Positions 1-8,670 of a DNA stretch of 64,000 nt are shown here, in pieces. The position numbers and the translations under genes are program-made. How positions within the stretch are numbered: position 1 is the first letter of the stretch; each line of letters starts with the position of its first letter. Below the pieces are notes generated by a model. It was not told the DNA's origin. It ran no database searches and was given only the letters and a program-made list of their open reading frames with translations. Origin of the DNA: CAZMRF01 sp964568735 (lineage in GTDB: Bacteria > Acidobacteriota > Polarisedimenticolia > JACPZX01); contig CAZMRF010000022.1 in NCBI GenBank assembly GCA_964568735.1, positions 3,652 to 67,651 on the forward strand, given 5' to 3'.

Positions 1-519
1 GTCCTGCTTCTCGGGCTTCTCGGGGCCGGACTCTGCCTTCATCCGGGTCCGCGTCCTCACCGCCTCCTCGTTCCAGGGGGGCGAAGGCCATCGGGTCAGC
101 TCGATGAAAACGCTCCGGTCGCCGTAGTCGAAGACACCGGTCACCTGGACCTTCTCCCCCACCGCCAGGATCACGGGCCGTGCCACATCGCGCCTGTGCC
201 AGCCCTTCGCATCCATCCAGGGGGCGGGGTGCCCGCCCGGCTCGGGCTTGTGGAGGTTCATCTTGAGCCTGTAGACCCTTCCCTCGAAGAAGGGCCGGAA
301 GCGCTCCGCGAGGGGCGCAACCGTGGCCGCCTGCCCCGTCTCCTCGCGGGCCTCCTCGCCCTCCGCGGCCCCCTCGCCCTCGTGGCTCTCCCCGGCGACC
401 TCGCTCTCCTGCGCCCGGAGGTTTCCCCAGGCCGCGCTCCACAGGACGAGCGGGAGAAGGATGGCCGACGACGCTCGGAGCGACCAGATCACGGGCACGA
501 CATCCTCATCATCTCTCAT
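1..519 (-). CDS. Secreted protein of unknown function (3' end outside window)
   Basis: The frame is open from an ATG at 519 to the window edge (173 codons seen), so the C-terminus is missing. The N-terminus is a charged stretch (MRDDED) followed by a hydrophobic run (ILLPLVLWSAAW) and AQE, which looks like a signal peptide. A Glu/Gly/Ala-rich linker of about 30 residues follows, then a globular part with 'FEGRVYRLKMNLHK' and 'VQVTGVFDYGDRSVFIEL', probably beta-rich. I do not recognise the family. It is divergent from the kinase gene that starts at 649. No clear Shine-Dalgarno precedes the ATG, so the start is moderately certain. Confidence 0.6.
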   Translation of the reverse strand, partial: MRDDEDVVPVIWSLRASSAILLPLVLWSAAWGNLRAQESEVAGESHEGEGAAEGEEAREETGQAATVAPLAERFRPFFEGRVYRLKMNLHKPEPGGHPAPWMDAKGWHRRDVARPVILAVGEKVQVTGVFDYGDRSVFIELTRWPSPPWNEEAVRTRTRMKAESGPEKPEKQD

Positions 520-555
520 GGATCACCGGCCGGGGTCGAAGCACCGGCTTCGGAC

Positions 556-585
556 TTGACATGCAGCAACGGGGCTCCTCATGAT
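556..585 (+). promoter_or_regulatory. Possible sigma70-type promoter for the kinase gene
   Basis: TTGACA at 556-561 is followed 18 nt later by CATGAT at 580-585, which matches TATAAT at four of six positions. Transcription would start near 592, about 57 nt before the kinase ATG. The -35 is perfect and the -10 is weak. Confidence 0.4.
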
Positions 586-648
586 CGGCGCAACTGCGCG
601 TGACTCGCTCGTCCGTCGCCACCGATCGGCCCTTCTCCCTGATCGCCT

Positions 649-3600
649 ATGCCCTCACTCGTCGGTCGCGAGCTTTCCCACTACCGTATCCTCGAGGAGC
701 TCGGCCGCGGGGGCATGGGGGTCGCCTATCGCGCGGAGGATGTGAACCTCGGCCGGCAGGTGGTCCTGAAGGTGCTCCCCCAGGAAGCCGCCGCCGACTC
801 GGTCCGGCTCGCCCGTTTCCGGCGTGAAGCCCGGGCCTGCTCCCTGCTCGATCACCCGGGCATCACCGCCATCTACGAAGCGAGTGAGTCGGACGGGATC
901 TACTACATCTGCATGGAGTACGTCGAGGGGAGGACCCTCCGAAGGGTGCTCACCTCCGGCGAGGTCCCGCTTCCGCGCGCGCTCAGCCTCATCCTGAAGG
1001 TCTGCGAGGCGGTGGGGGCGGCGCACGCGCGGGGGATCGTCCACCGGGACCTGAAGCCGGAGAACATCATGGTCACTCCCCGGGGAGAGGCCAAGGTGCT
1101 CGATTTCGGCCTCGCGGCCTTCGACGCCGCACCTCCCGACGCCGACATCGGCGATCTCCCGACCGAAGTCGAACGGCTCACCTCGGCGGGAACCCGGATG
1201 GGGACCCCGGCCTACATGTCGCCGGAGCAGGCGCGGGCGCGGCCCGCCGGCCCCGCCTCCGACGTCTTCTCTCTCGGAACGATCCTCTACGAGCTGGTGG
1301 CGGGCACTCCTCCATTCCGCGGCGACAGCGACCTCGCCATCCTCCACGGCATCGTCTACGACCAGCCACCCCCGCTGCGGGTTCGACGGCCCGGGATCCC
1401 GGGGGCGCTCGAGTCGCTCGTCAGGCGCGCCCTGAGGAAGGACCCCGCTGAGCGCCATCCAGACGCCGGCGCTCTCGCCATGGACCTCGGGCACTGCATC
1501 GCGGCGCTGCCCGACGGGATGAGAGCGGAGGCGGCAGGCACGGAGGAGGAAACCTCCGCCCCTTCGGCCGGGAGGATCGCGGCCCCCGGGCCGAGATTGA
1601 TCGTTCGAAGGTCCGGGGAGGCCCCTCTCGTGGGGAGGGGCTCCAGCCTCAAGAGCCTGAAGCACGCCGTGGAGGCCGCGCTCGACGGGACGGGGCAGGT
1701 GATCCTCGTCTCGGGCGAGGCGGGAATCGGGAAATCCCGCCTGGTCGCCGAATGCGGCGCCATCGTGGAGGCGCTTGGAGGCAGCTACGTCACGGGGCGA
1801 TGCCTCTTCCGCGAGGGAGGGCTCCCCTACCAGCCCCTCGTCGAGGCCGCCGAGAGGCTCGTGGCTCTCCTTGGCATCGAGTCGGCCCAGGAGCTGGAGA
1901 GGTACCTCGCGGAGCGCATGCCCGCCTTGAGCGGGCGACACCAGATCCTCCTGAGCTTCCTGCACCTCCCGGGGAGTCTGCCCGAAGAGTCCGGACAGGC
2001 CGTCAACAGAGAGCACCTCCTCGACGCCATCGCCGCCTTTTTCGTCCTCGCCGCCAGGGACAGGCCCTTGCTCCTTCACGTGGACGATCTCCACTGGGCG
2101 GACGACGGAACGCTGGATCTGTTCGGCTACCTGGCGAGGGGATTCAAGCGATCGCGCGGGCTGCTGGTGGGGACCTGGCGCCCGGAGGATGCTCCGGCGC
2201 TGCTGACGCGCCTCACTTCCGCCGACCCCTTCACCCACATCCCGCTCGCGCGCCTCACGGCCGCAGAGACGAGCGAGATGATCCGGGCCGTGCTGCCCGG
2301 AGTCGAGCCGGCGGCGGAGTTCGTGGAGCGGCTCCAGGAAGACACGGCCGGGAACCCGCTCTTCGTGCTCGAAGCGATCCGGCTCCTGAGAGCCGACGGT
2401 CTCGTGCGTCACGAGGCGGAGGGCTGGGTGATCGACCCCGGCGCCGCCCGGGCCGCCATCCCGGGGAAGGTTCGCGACGTGATCGCGCGCCGTCTCTCGC
2501 GCCTCGGCGCCGATGCCCGGCAGCTCATGGAGGCGGGAGCCTGCGACGGCATGACCTTCCGCTCCTCCACGCTCGCAGCCTGCCTGGGCAGGGAGCGCCT
2601 GGGAATCCTCTCCACTCTTCAAGACCTCGAGCGGCATCACCGGCTGGTCCACGTGGAGCGTGACGCCTACACCTTCGACCACCCCATGATCCGGGAGACG
2701 CTCTACGAGGAGATGCTCCCCGAGCTGCGCCGGGAGTACCACTCGAGGATCGCGAAGCACTTCATCGCCCGGTCGGGCGGCGATCTCCTCTCGGGGCTCG
2801 CACGTGGCGCCACCGGCAGCAGCCCGCACAGGAGCGTCTCATCCGTGGGCGTCGCCCGACAGAGGACGGAGGCCGCGGCCATCGCGCACCAGCTTCTGCA
2901 AGCCGGGGAGGAAGCGGGAGCCGTCCCCTACCTGCTGGTCTCGGCCGCGCACGAGCGGACCCTCTTCGCCAACCGCGACGCCGAGGCCACGCTGACGAAG
3001 GCTCTTGGTATCCTCGAGGACGCCGGAGCCGCGCGATCCGAAGAGAGCGAACCCGCCCTCCGATGGCGTATCAAGGCGCACAAGGATCGAGGCAAGATCC
3101 GCGTTCGCCTCGGCACCTTCGATGCCGCCAGGGAGGACTTCGCGGCCATGCGCGAGGACGCGCGCTCGGGGGGCCTGCTCCACAAGGAGGCCCACTCCGA
3201 GAATCTGCTGGCGGATCTCTCCGTCCGATCGGGCGACTACGCGGCGGGGCTCGTCCATGCCCGGCGGGCCTACGAGCTGGCCCAGGAATCGGGCGACCGG
3301 CACAGCCTGGCCAGCAGCCTGGCCGTCCTGGGCGCCGTCCATTTCCATCACGGCGAGTTCGAGGAGGCGCTCGCCGCGCACAGCCGGGCCATCACGCTCC
3401 AGCAGGCCATCGGAGATCAATCGGGCTACGCCGACAGCCTGAACAAGATCGGCAACATCCACCTCAGGCAGGCGCGAACGGAGGAGGCGCTGACCGCCTA
3501 CACCTCCGCGCTTGCCGCCGCGCAGGAGATCGGGCACAGGCTCAACGAGGCGGAGGCCCTCAACAACATCGGCGCCGTGCATCACGAGCGCGGGGATCTC

Positions 3601-4527
3601 GACGAGGCCCTTCGCCACTACAGAGCATCCCTGGAGCTGAAGCGCGAGATCGGAGATCGGCGCTCGATCGCGCGGAGCCTGAACAACGTGGGCCTCCTCC
3701 ACGAGGCACGGGGCGAGTTCGGCCTGGCGCTCGGGGCGCACGAGGAGTCGCTGGCCCTGAAACGGGAGCTGGGCGATCAGGCCGGGCTCTCCTCGACGCA
3801 AAGTAACCTGGGGTCCCTCTTCGAGCGGATGGGCGACTACGGCCGCGCGCTGCAGTGCTGCGAGGAGAGCCTTGCGCTCAAGGAGGTCCTGGGTGAGACA
3901 TGGAGCATCCCGAGCTGCAAGAACGCGCTCGGGCGCGTCGGCCTCGCCCTGAACGCCGCGGAGGAGGCCGAGCGCCTCTTCTCGGAGGCGCTGGCCCTCA
4001 CGCGGGAGCAGGGAGATCGCAGCGAAGAAGCCCGCTCCCTCGCGAACATGGGGGAGGCGAGCCTCGCCGCGGGCCGCGCCGAGGAGGCGCAGCGTTTCCT
4101 CGAGGAGGCCGAGGCGATATCCAGGACCCTGGGTCTCGGCGAGACGAGGGTGCTGAGCCTCTACCTGCTGGGCCTCGCGGCGCTCGCGCGGGGCGACGCC
4201 GGGACGGCCGCGGATCGGCTGCGTGAGCTGGAGGGGGCCCGGGCGACGCTGCCGTCACCCCAGGAGCGGCTCTTCGAGCTGCACCTGGGCGGACTCGTCC
4301 ACAAGGCGACCGGTCGGGGTGATGGAGCGCGCGCCCTGCTTCAAGAGGCGATCCGTCTCGCCGAGGAGATCGGGCTGAGGGGGCTCGAGTGGAGGATCCT
4401 CCAGGACGCGGGGTTGATGCGCGAGGCCCGCGAGGCCCTCCTCACGCTGGCTGAAGGGATCCCCTCAACCGAGATGAGGGAGCGATTCCTCAGCTCTTCT
4501 CGGGCTGCCGAGATCCTCGGGAAATAG
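649..4527 (+). CDS. Ser/Thr protein kinase fused to AAA-type ATPase and TPR repeats
   Basis: A 1292-residue signalling protein. Residues ~12-290 are a Hanks-type kinase: glycine loop GRGGMG (19-24), Lys41 in VVLKVL, catalytic HRDLKPEN (His132, Asp134), DFG from Asp152, then GTPAYMSPEQ. After a linker, an ATPase of the AAA_16/STAND type begins at ~326 with Walker A GEAGIGKS (356-363) and Walker B-like VDDLHWAD (~478-484). From ~785 onward there are many degenerate TPR units, including repeated 'ALNNIGAVHHERGDLDEALRHY'-like segments. All key kinase residues are present, so it should be active. No transmembrane helix is evident, so a cytoplasmic location is inferred. Such three-part proteins usually act as regulators, but the substrate is unknown. 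It is followed by an independent promoter. Confidence 0.93.
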   Translation: MPSLVGRELSHYRILEELGRGGMGVAYRAEDVNLGRQVVLKVLPQEAAADSVRLARFRREARACSLLDHPGITAIYEASESDGIYYICMEYVEGRTLRRVLTSGEVPLPRALSLILKVCEAVGAAHARGIVHRDLKPENIMVTPRGEAKVLDFGLAAFDAAPPDADIGDLPTEVERLTSAGTRMGTPAYMSPEQARARPAGPASDVFSLGTILYELVAGTPPFRGDSDLAILHGIVYDQPPPLRVRRPGIPGALESLVRRALRKDPAERHPDAGALAMDLGHCIAALPDGMRAEAAGTEEETSAPSAGRIAAPGPRLIVRRSGEAPLVGRGSSLKSLKHAVEAALDGTGQVILVSGEAGIGKSRLVAECGAIVEALGGSYVTGRCLFREGGLPYQPLVEAAERLVALLGIESAQELERYLAERMPALSGRHQILLSFLHLPGSLPEESGQAVNREHLLDAIAAFFVLAARDRPLLLHVDDLHWADDGTLDLFGYLARGFKRSRGLLVGTWRPEDAPALLTRLTSADPFTHIPLARLTAAETSEMIRAVLPGVEPAAEFVERLQEDTAGNPLFVLEAIRLLRADGLVRHEAEGWVIDPGAARAAIPGKVRDVIARRLSRLGADARQLMEAGACDGMTFRSSTLAACLGRERLGILSTLQDLERHHRLVHVERDAYTFDHPMIRETLYEEMLPELRREYHSRIAKHFIARSGGDLLSGLARGATGSSPHRSVSSVGVARQRTEAAAIAHQLLQAGEEAGAVPYLLVSAAHERTLFANRDAEATLTKALGILEDAGAARSEESEPALRWRIKAHKDRGKIRVRLGTFDAAREDFAAMREDARSGGLLHKEAHSENLLADLSVRSGDYAAGLVHARRAYELAQESGDRHSLASSLAVLGAVHFHHGEFEEALAAHSRAITLQQAIGDQSGYADSLNKIGNIHLRQARTEEALTAYTSALAAAQEIGHRLNEAEALNNIGAVHHERGDLDEALRHYRASLELKREIGDRRSIARSLNNVGLLHEARGEFGLALGAHEESLALKRELGDQAGLSSTQSNLGSLFERMGDYGRALQCCEESLALKEVLGETWSIPSCKNALGRVGLALNAAEEAERLFSEALALTREQGDRSEEARSLANMGEASLAAGRAEEAQRFLEEAEAISRTLGLGETRVLSLYLLGLAALARGDAGTAADRLRELEGARATLPSPQERLFELHLGGLVHKATGRGDGARALLQEAIRLAEEIGLRGLEWRILQDAGLMREAREALLTLAEGIPSTEMRERFLSSSRAAEILGK

Positions 4528-4542
4528 AGCATCATCCTTTCG

Positions 4543-4571
4543 TTGACAACTGGAGAGGGTCACCGTATCTT
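4543..4571 (+). promoter_or_regulatory. Sigma70-type promoter upstream of the IPTL-CTERM gene
   Basis: TTGACA (4543-4548), a 17-nt spacer and TATCTT (4566-4571) form a near-consensus promoter. It starts 16 nt after the kinase stop codon. With the chosen start at 4798 the leader would be about 220 nt, long enough for regulation, though I see no recognisable riboswitch in it. Confidence 0.6.
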
Positions 4572-4797
4572 CCCGGCCGGATTTTCTGGATTTCCCTCCG
4601 ATCCTGCTCACTCGGGGGGCGGCCGGTGTCACGGTAGCCCGATCCGGCCAGAAAACCCGCCACGTGGCTCCCCCCGCGCGGCTCGACCTCGATTCAGTGG
4701 AGCCAGGCCTCAAGTGACTCGAGCAACCGCCTTCAGCCATTCTCGAACCCCGTCGGTGGCGCCCTCTGCTGAATCCGAGGCTTGTGCTCGCTCCTCG

Positions 4798-5685
4798 ATG
4801 ACGCCCGGCGGCGCTGCTGGAGCGCGCCTCGGCTCCTGCGAACCCTCGGGGCTGAGAACCGGCGGTGGCAGGCTCCTTGCGGCGCTTCTGGTCCTGCTCC
4901 TGACCGGTGCCCCTGCCTTCAGCGGGATCATCGAGCTGGGGAGGGCGGGTCAGAAGGCCAAGGGAAGCCGGACGCAGATGGAAGTGGCGGGCAAGAAACA
5001 CACCGTCGCCCACGATCCCAACCGGCCCATCGAGAACATCCTCCAGGACTTCGTCACTTTCTACAACACACAAGGATTCAGCGCCTCGATCTACAACGAC
5101 CCGAACGACCCCAACATCAACGCGATGTCGATCACGGATCCCAACGGGGGCGAGGTCCGCCCGATGACGGTGGACGAGAACGATCTCAACATCCACCCGA
5201 CCGGTACGCATTTCTCGCCGCCGCCGTTCAATCCCAACCGCGTCATCGTGGCGATTCCTGATGCCATCGCCGGCAACGGGAACTTCCAGATTCGGATCAC
5301 CTTCAGGGGCGGCCCGGTCAACACCTACACGGTGACGACCGCCGGCAAGAACCTGGCCCAGGTCGTGGACGAGATGCTCAACCTCCTCCTTCCCGACGTG
5401 AGCGCCTTTGCCGGGATGGTGCCCGGCTTCGGGACGATGAACGTCTTCGACATCCGCCCCCGCGGCAGCGCCATCATCGACGGCGTGCGCACCGATCACA
5501 CCGACACCGGCATCTCCGTCAGCGGGACGGGCATCTTCCTCGAAACGCCCTCCCTCAACCCGCCTCCGCCCGGGCCGGGCGGCATCCCTACCCTCGGCGA
5601 GTGGGGGTTGATCACCCTCGCGGGCCTCCTCGCCGGCGCGGGCCTCCGCGTCCTGAGAAAGCGCGGACAGAACCGGAAGCTCTGA
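4798..5685 (+). CDS. IPTL-CTERM sorted exported protein
   Basis: A 295-residue exported protein. The frame is open from a TTG at 4543, but that TTG is the -35 box of a promoter. The ATG at 4798 puts a signal peptide (GRLLAALLVLLLTGAPAFS) near the N-terminus and is preferred. The C-terminus carries IPTLGEWG at ~263-270, a hydrophobic helix and a basic RKRGQNRK tail. This is the IPTLxxWG-CTERM tripartite signal, recognised in other bacteria by a dedicated exosortase (XrtH) that anchors or processes surface proteins. The middle (HDPNRPIENILQDF, NFQIRITFRGGPVNTYTV) looks like an Asn/Pro-rich beta domain of unknown role. No exosortase is in the window. Confidence 0.8.
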   Translation: MTPGGAAGARLGSCEPSGLRTGGGRLLAALLVLLLTGAPAFSGIIELGRAGQKAKGSRTQMEVAGKKHTVAHDPNRPIENILQDFVTFYNTQGFSASIYNDPNDPNINAMSITDPNGGEVRPMTVDENDLNIHPTGTHFSPPPFNPNRVIVAIPDAIAGNGNFQIRITFRGGPVNTYTVTTAGKNLAQVVDEMLNLLLPDVSAFAGMVPGFGTMNVFDIRPRGSAIIDGVRTDHTDTGISVSGTGIFLETPSLNPPPPGPGGIPTLGEWGLITLAGLLAGAGLRVLRKRGQNRKL

Positions 5686-5782
5686 CGCCTGGGGACCCCT
5701 TCGGACAGGCCCCTGCGACGGGCCATCCGAGCGGCCCTGTGTTAGGATTCCCGCTGTCCGCCACCCGGCCCCGGAGGCAGCC

Positions 5783-6733
5783 TTGCACGATCCCGTATCC
5801 GCGTATCTGGCCGGTCTCAGCCTCGGGACCCCCCAGACGCACGAGAACCTCTCGATCTTTCCCCTGCTCGCCCTTCACGAAGCCCCCCTCGAGTACCTCA
5901 CCCTCGACCAGGCGCTCAAAGACGGCCTCGTGGAGATCAAGGAGATCGACGAGGGAGGCAGCGTCCAGAATCTGAGGGTGGTGAACCGGAGCCGATCCAA
6001 AGTGCTCATCCTCGACGGGGAAGAGCTGGTGGGAGCGAAGCAGAACCGGATCTCGAACGCCTCGTTCGTCATCCCGGCCGAATCCGAAAAGGTCATCCCC
6101 GTCTCCTGCATCGAGGAGGGGCGGTGGCGCTACAGCTCACGCTCCTTCAGCAGCACCGACTCGATGTTCGCCGCGATGGGCCGCAGGGCGAAGCTCCAGG
6201 ACACCACCTCCATGCTGCGAGTGCGGAGGGACTTCAAGTCGGACCAGGGCAAGGTCTGGAGCACAGTGAAGAGATACCTCGGCGTGAGCGGGACCTCTTC
6301 GAACACCGATTCCTTCGTGGACGTCCACGAGCAGCGAAGGTCCGACCTCGACTCCTACGTGGCCTCGTTCCGGACCGAGGATAGCCAGGTCGGCATCGTG
6401 GTGCGGATCAACGACCAGCTCCAGGGGCTCGATACTTTCGGACGGAGCCGCACGTGGAAGGCGGTCTTCCCCAAGCTCATCCGCTCCTACGCGATGGACG
6501 CCATCGTCCGCTCGGCCGTGGAGCCCGCGTCCGGGCAGGCGTCGAAGCTCACCGCGGACGAGTTCATCGCCGAGCTCGCCGCGGCGCCCAGAGAGTCCTT
6601 CGACTCCATCGGCGAGGGGCAGGACCTCAGGATGGAGACCCCCAACGTCATCGGAGCGGCCCTCGTCGTGGATGGCACGCTCCTGCACCTGACGGCCTTC
6701 CCGAAGAACGGCTCAGCGGCTCCCCCGGCTTGA
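5783..6733 (+). CDS. ARPP-1 family (DUF6569) domain protein
   Basis: A 316-residue protein whose N-terminal two thirds look like the ARPP-1/DUF6569 family: 'ENLSIFPLL', 'ALKDGLVEIKEIDEGGSVQNLRVVNRSRSKVLILDGEELVGAKQ', 'IPAESEKVIPVSCIEEGRW'. The family has been linked to ADP-ribose/phosphatase contexts, but its activity is not established here. No signal peptide or membrane helix is seen. The start is TTG with a GGAG motif 6 nt upstream (5773-5776); there is no ATG near it. It ends just before the tRNA promoter, whose -35 box overlaps its stop codon region. Confidence 0.75.
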   Translation: MHDPVSAYLAGLSLGTPQTHENLSIFPLLALHEAPLEYLTLDQALKDGLVEIKEIDEGGSVQNLRVVNRSRSKVLILDGEELVGAKQNRISNASFVIPAESEKVIPVSCIEEGRWRYSSRSFSSTDSMFAAMGRRAKLQDTTSMLRVRRDFKSDQGKVWSTVKRYLGVSGTSSNTDSFVDVHEQRRSDLDSYVASFRTEDSQVGIVVRINDQLQGLDTFGRSRTWKAVFPKLIRSYAMDAIVRSAVEPASGQASKLTADEFIAELAAAPRESFDSIGEGQDLRMETPNVIGAALVVDGTLLHLTAFPKNGSAAPPA

Positions 6734-6759
6734 CAGCGATCCCGGACCCTTCCTAGTAT
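6730..6759 (+). promoter_or_regulatory. tRNA-Glu promoter
   Basis: TTGACA at 6730-6735 and TAGTAT at 6754-6759 with an 18-nt spacer. The predicted start of transcription (~6766) is only a few bases before the mature 5' end of the tRNA at 6769. The -35 overlaps the stop codon of the ARPP-1 gene. Confidence 0.7.
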
Positions 6760-6768
6760 CCCGGGCAC

Positions 6769-6843
6769 GGCGCTATCGTCTAGGGGTTAGGACGGGTGGT
6801 TCTCAGCCATCAAACCGGGGTTCGAATCCCCGTAGCGCTACCA
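6769..6843 (+). tRNA. tRNA-Glu (anticodon CTC)
   Basis: A 75-nt cloverleaf. Acceptor arms GGCGCTA and TAGCGCT pair with one G-T; the D arm is of the GTCTAGGGGTTAGGAC type seen in tRNA-Glu. The anticodon stem GGTGG/CCATC encloses the loop TTCTCAG, giving anticodon CTC (codon GAG). The T arm is CGGGG-TTCGAAT-CCCCG. CCA is encoded. It has its own promoter and a strong terminator, so it forms a single-gene unit. Confidence 0.97.
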
Positions 6844-6859
6844 GACTGATCCTGCTTGA

Positions 6860-6888
6860 GGGGACGCCGTCGGCGTCCCCTTTGTTTT
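6860..6888 (+). terminator. Rho-independent terminator of tRNA-Glu
   Basis: A perfect 9-bp stem, GGGGACGCC (6860-6868) and GGCGTCCCC (6872-6880), has a GTC loop and is followed by TTTGTTTT. This is a classic intrinsic terminator, 16 nt after the tRNA CCA. Confidence 0.93.
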
Positions 6889-6921
6889 ACGCACTCAACC
6901 CATGCCTGGCGCTCACATCCG

Positions 6922-8178
6922 ATGAACTCCCCCGCTCCCCACGGCCACGGCGACCTCGCCTCGCTGCGCATCGACCGCGAGGTCGCGGAGCCACGCACCG
7001 GCAGCGGCCGCATGCGTCGCTGGCTCATCGGAGGCGTGCTGATCGTGGCCCTCGCTGCCGCAGGCGTCGCAGCTTACAAGAGATGGATCGAGCCGCTGAG
7101 CATTCCGGAGGTGGAGACGGCGATCGCCGTATCGCAATCCCCCGACCGGCCGGGGGCGATCCTTACCGCCACGGGCTACGTCGTGGCGCAGCGGAAGGCC
7201 GCCGTGACCCCCAAGATCGCAGGGCGGCTGGCCGAGCTGCGCGTGCGGGAAGGAAGCCGCGTACGCGCCGGGGATCTCATCGGCAGGATCGAGAGCCGCG
7301 ACATCGAGGCTCGAGTCGATGAATCCCGGAGGGCGCTCGACGTCGCGCGCGCAGCGCACTCGGAGTCTCTCGCGCGCGAGGAGGAAGCGCGCCGGGAATA
7401 CGAGCGCCAGAGGCGCCTCCTGTCGGACGGCGTGACGAGCGAGGCGGACTTCGACGGCGCCGAGGCCCGCTTCAAGGTGGCCGGCGCCCAGGTCGACTCG
7501 GCCACGGCGGCCATCCCGAGGGCCGAGGCCGCCGTGACCGTCGCGGAGGTCGCGCTCTTCGACACCCGCATCATCGCACCCTTCGACGGCGTCATCACGG
7601 TGAAGAACTCGGAGGTGGGGGAGATCGTCGCGCCGGTGTCGGTCGGCTCCGCGGCACGGGGCAACAGCGTGGTGGAAGTGGCCGACATGTCGAGTCTCGA
7701 GGTCGAGGTGGACGTCAACGAGAGCCACATCGATCGCGTGCGGGAAGGACAGCCTGCCGAGATCATCCTGGACGCCTTCCCCGACCACCCCTACCCGGGC
7801 ATCCTCCGCCAGATCGTCCCCACCGCCAATCGACAGAAGGCGACGATCGAAGCGAAGGTCGCGTTTCTCGAGAAGGGGCCCGAGGTGCTCCCCGAGATGA
7901 GCGCGCGCGTGAACTTCCTCGAGGACCCGGCCTCCCCGCAGGCGGGCCGGGCATCCCGCGTCTTCATTCCCCGCCGAGCCCTCGCCTCACGCGGGGGCGG
8001 CCCAGCCGTTCTCACAGTTCGTGACGGGGTCGCTTCCGTGATCCCTGTGCAGGTCGGCCCCGAGGTCGAAGGGCGGATCGAGATCCTCTCCGGCCTCCGG
8101 GGAGGCGAGATGATCGTTCTGGATCCCTCTGAAGGCATCGGTGACGGCAGCCGCGTCAGGCTCCGGCCCTCCCCCTGA
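6922..8178 (+). CDS. HlyD/RND-type periplasmic adaptor (membrane fusion protein)
   Basis: A 418-residue efflux adaptor. An N-terminal anchor helix (WLIGGVLIVALAAAGVAAY, ~34-53) is followed by a lipoyl-like half (ATGYVVAQRKAAVTPKIAGRLAELRVREGSRVRAGDLIGRIE), a long Ala/Glu/Arg coiled-coil hairpin (~135-225), the second lipoyl half (IIAPFDGVITVKNSEVGE) and beta-barrel segments (LEVEVDVNESHIDRVREGQPAEIILDAFP). The ATG at 6922 is chosen because upstream in-frame codons lie inside the terminator. Adaptors normally pair with an RND or ABC pump, but none is adjacent, so its partner must be encoded elsewhere. A second adaptor in the window (31319-32569) belongs to its own operon. Confidence 0.88.
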   Translation: MNSPAPHGHGDLASLRIDREVAEPRTGSGRMRRWLIGGVLIVALAAAGVAAYKRWIEPLSIPEVETAIAVSQSPDRPGAILTATGYVVAQRKAAVTPKIAGRLAELRVREGSRVRAGDLIGRIESRDIEARVDESRRALDVARAAHSESLAREEEARREYERQRRLLSDGVTSEADFDGAEARFKVAGAQVDSATAAIPRAEAAVTVAEVALFDTRIIAPFDGVITVKNSEVGEIVAPVSVGSAARGNSVVEVADMSSLEVEVDVNESHIDRVREGQPAEIILDAFPDHPYPGILRQIVPTANRQKATIEAKVAFLEKGPEVLPEMSARVNFLEDPASPQAGRASRVFIPRRALASRGGGPAVLTVRDGVASVIPVQVGPEVEGRIEILSGLRGGEMIVLDPSEGIGDGSRVRLRPSP

Positions 8179-8352
8179 AGGAACATAGCGGGACATTCTG
8201 TGACAATTAGGGCCTCACGCACTTATTGCGCTTGACCCGGCGAATAAACGGGAGTAAAACCGTCTCATCTCCGTCCCGGAGACGTGGCATGGGGGTGCAC
8301 CCGGGAGTGGAGCTGGAGCGCTGCGCGTGTGGCCCGCGCGGTGTGGCCCGTT

Positions 8353-8670
8353 ATGCCCGCCACCCCAAGCGACCGCTGTCCCACCTGCGGCGAGAAGAAG
8401 CCGCTGCTGAGCATCAAGGCGGCAGCCCTTCTCGCGAACGTCAACCGGAAGACGATCTACCGGTGGATCCGCACCGGACTCCTCCCCTACCGAAAGCTGC
8501 CCAGCGGGTCGATTCGAGTTCGCGAGGATGACCTGCTGGAGATCCCCCGCAAGCCCCAGGCAAAGAAGGGAGGAGGCAGGGGCGGCGGGGCTCAAGGTGG
8601 AACGATGGCCATCGGCGGCACCGAGACGAAGGCTGCGCGTGGCCGCGGCCCCTCTCAGGACGAGGAGTAG
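8353..8670 (+). CDS. Small HTH DNA-binding protein (excisionase/MerR-like)
   Basis: A 105-residue protein. An N-terminal CPTCGEKK could be half of a zinc knuckle. A winged-helix of the excisionase (HTH_17) type follows: 'LLSIKAAALLANVNRKTIYRWIRTGLLPYRKLPSGSIRVREDDLLEIP'. The tail is Gly/Lys/Arg-rich. The start is uncertain: ATG 8353 is used, and a GTG at 8341 is also in frame. A weak promoter-like pair (TTGACC 8232-8237, TAAAAC 8255-8260) lies upstream. The last 16 nt overlap the 3' end of queD on the other strand. No integrase or prophage gene is nearby, so it is more likely a chromosomal regulator than a phage excisionase. Confidence 0.7.
   Translation: MPATPSDRCPTCGEKKPLLSIKAAALLANVNRKTIYRWIRTGLLPYRKLPSGSIRVREDDLLEIPRKPQAKKGGGRGGGAQGGTMAIGGTETKAARGRGPSQDEE

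Noticed and set aside
655..2829. 724-codon open frame antisense to the kinase gene
   Set aside because: It is a shadow of GC-rich codon structure; the plus-strand frame has complete kinase and ATPase motifs, while this translation has no recognisable domain.
6856..6921. Upstream TTG start for the HlyD adaptor
   Set aside because: It would place the start inside the tRNA terminator hairpin; the ATG at 6922 fits the anchor helix.
8353..8670. Prophage excisionase
   Set aside because: No integrase, attachment site or phage gene lies near; the HTH fold is also common in ordinary regulators.
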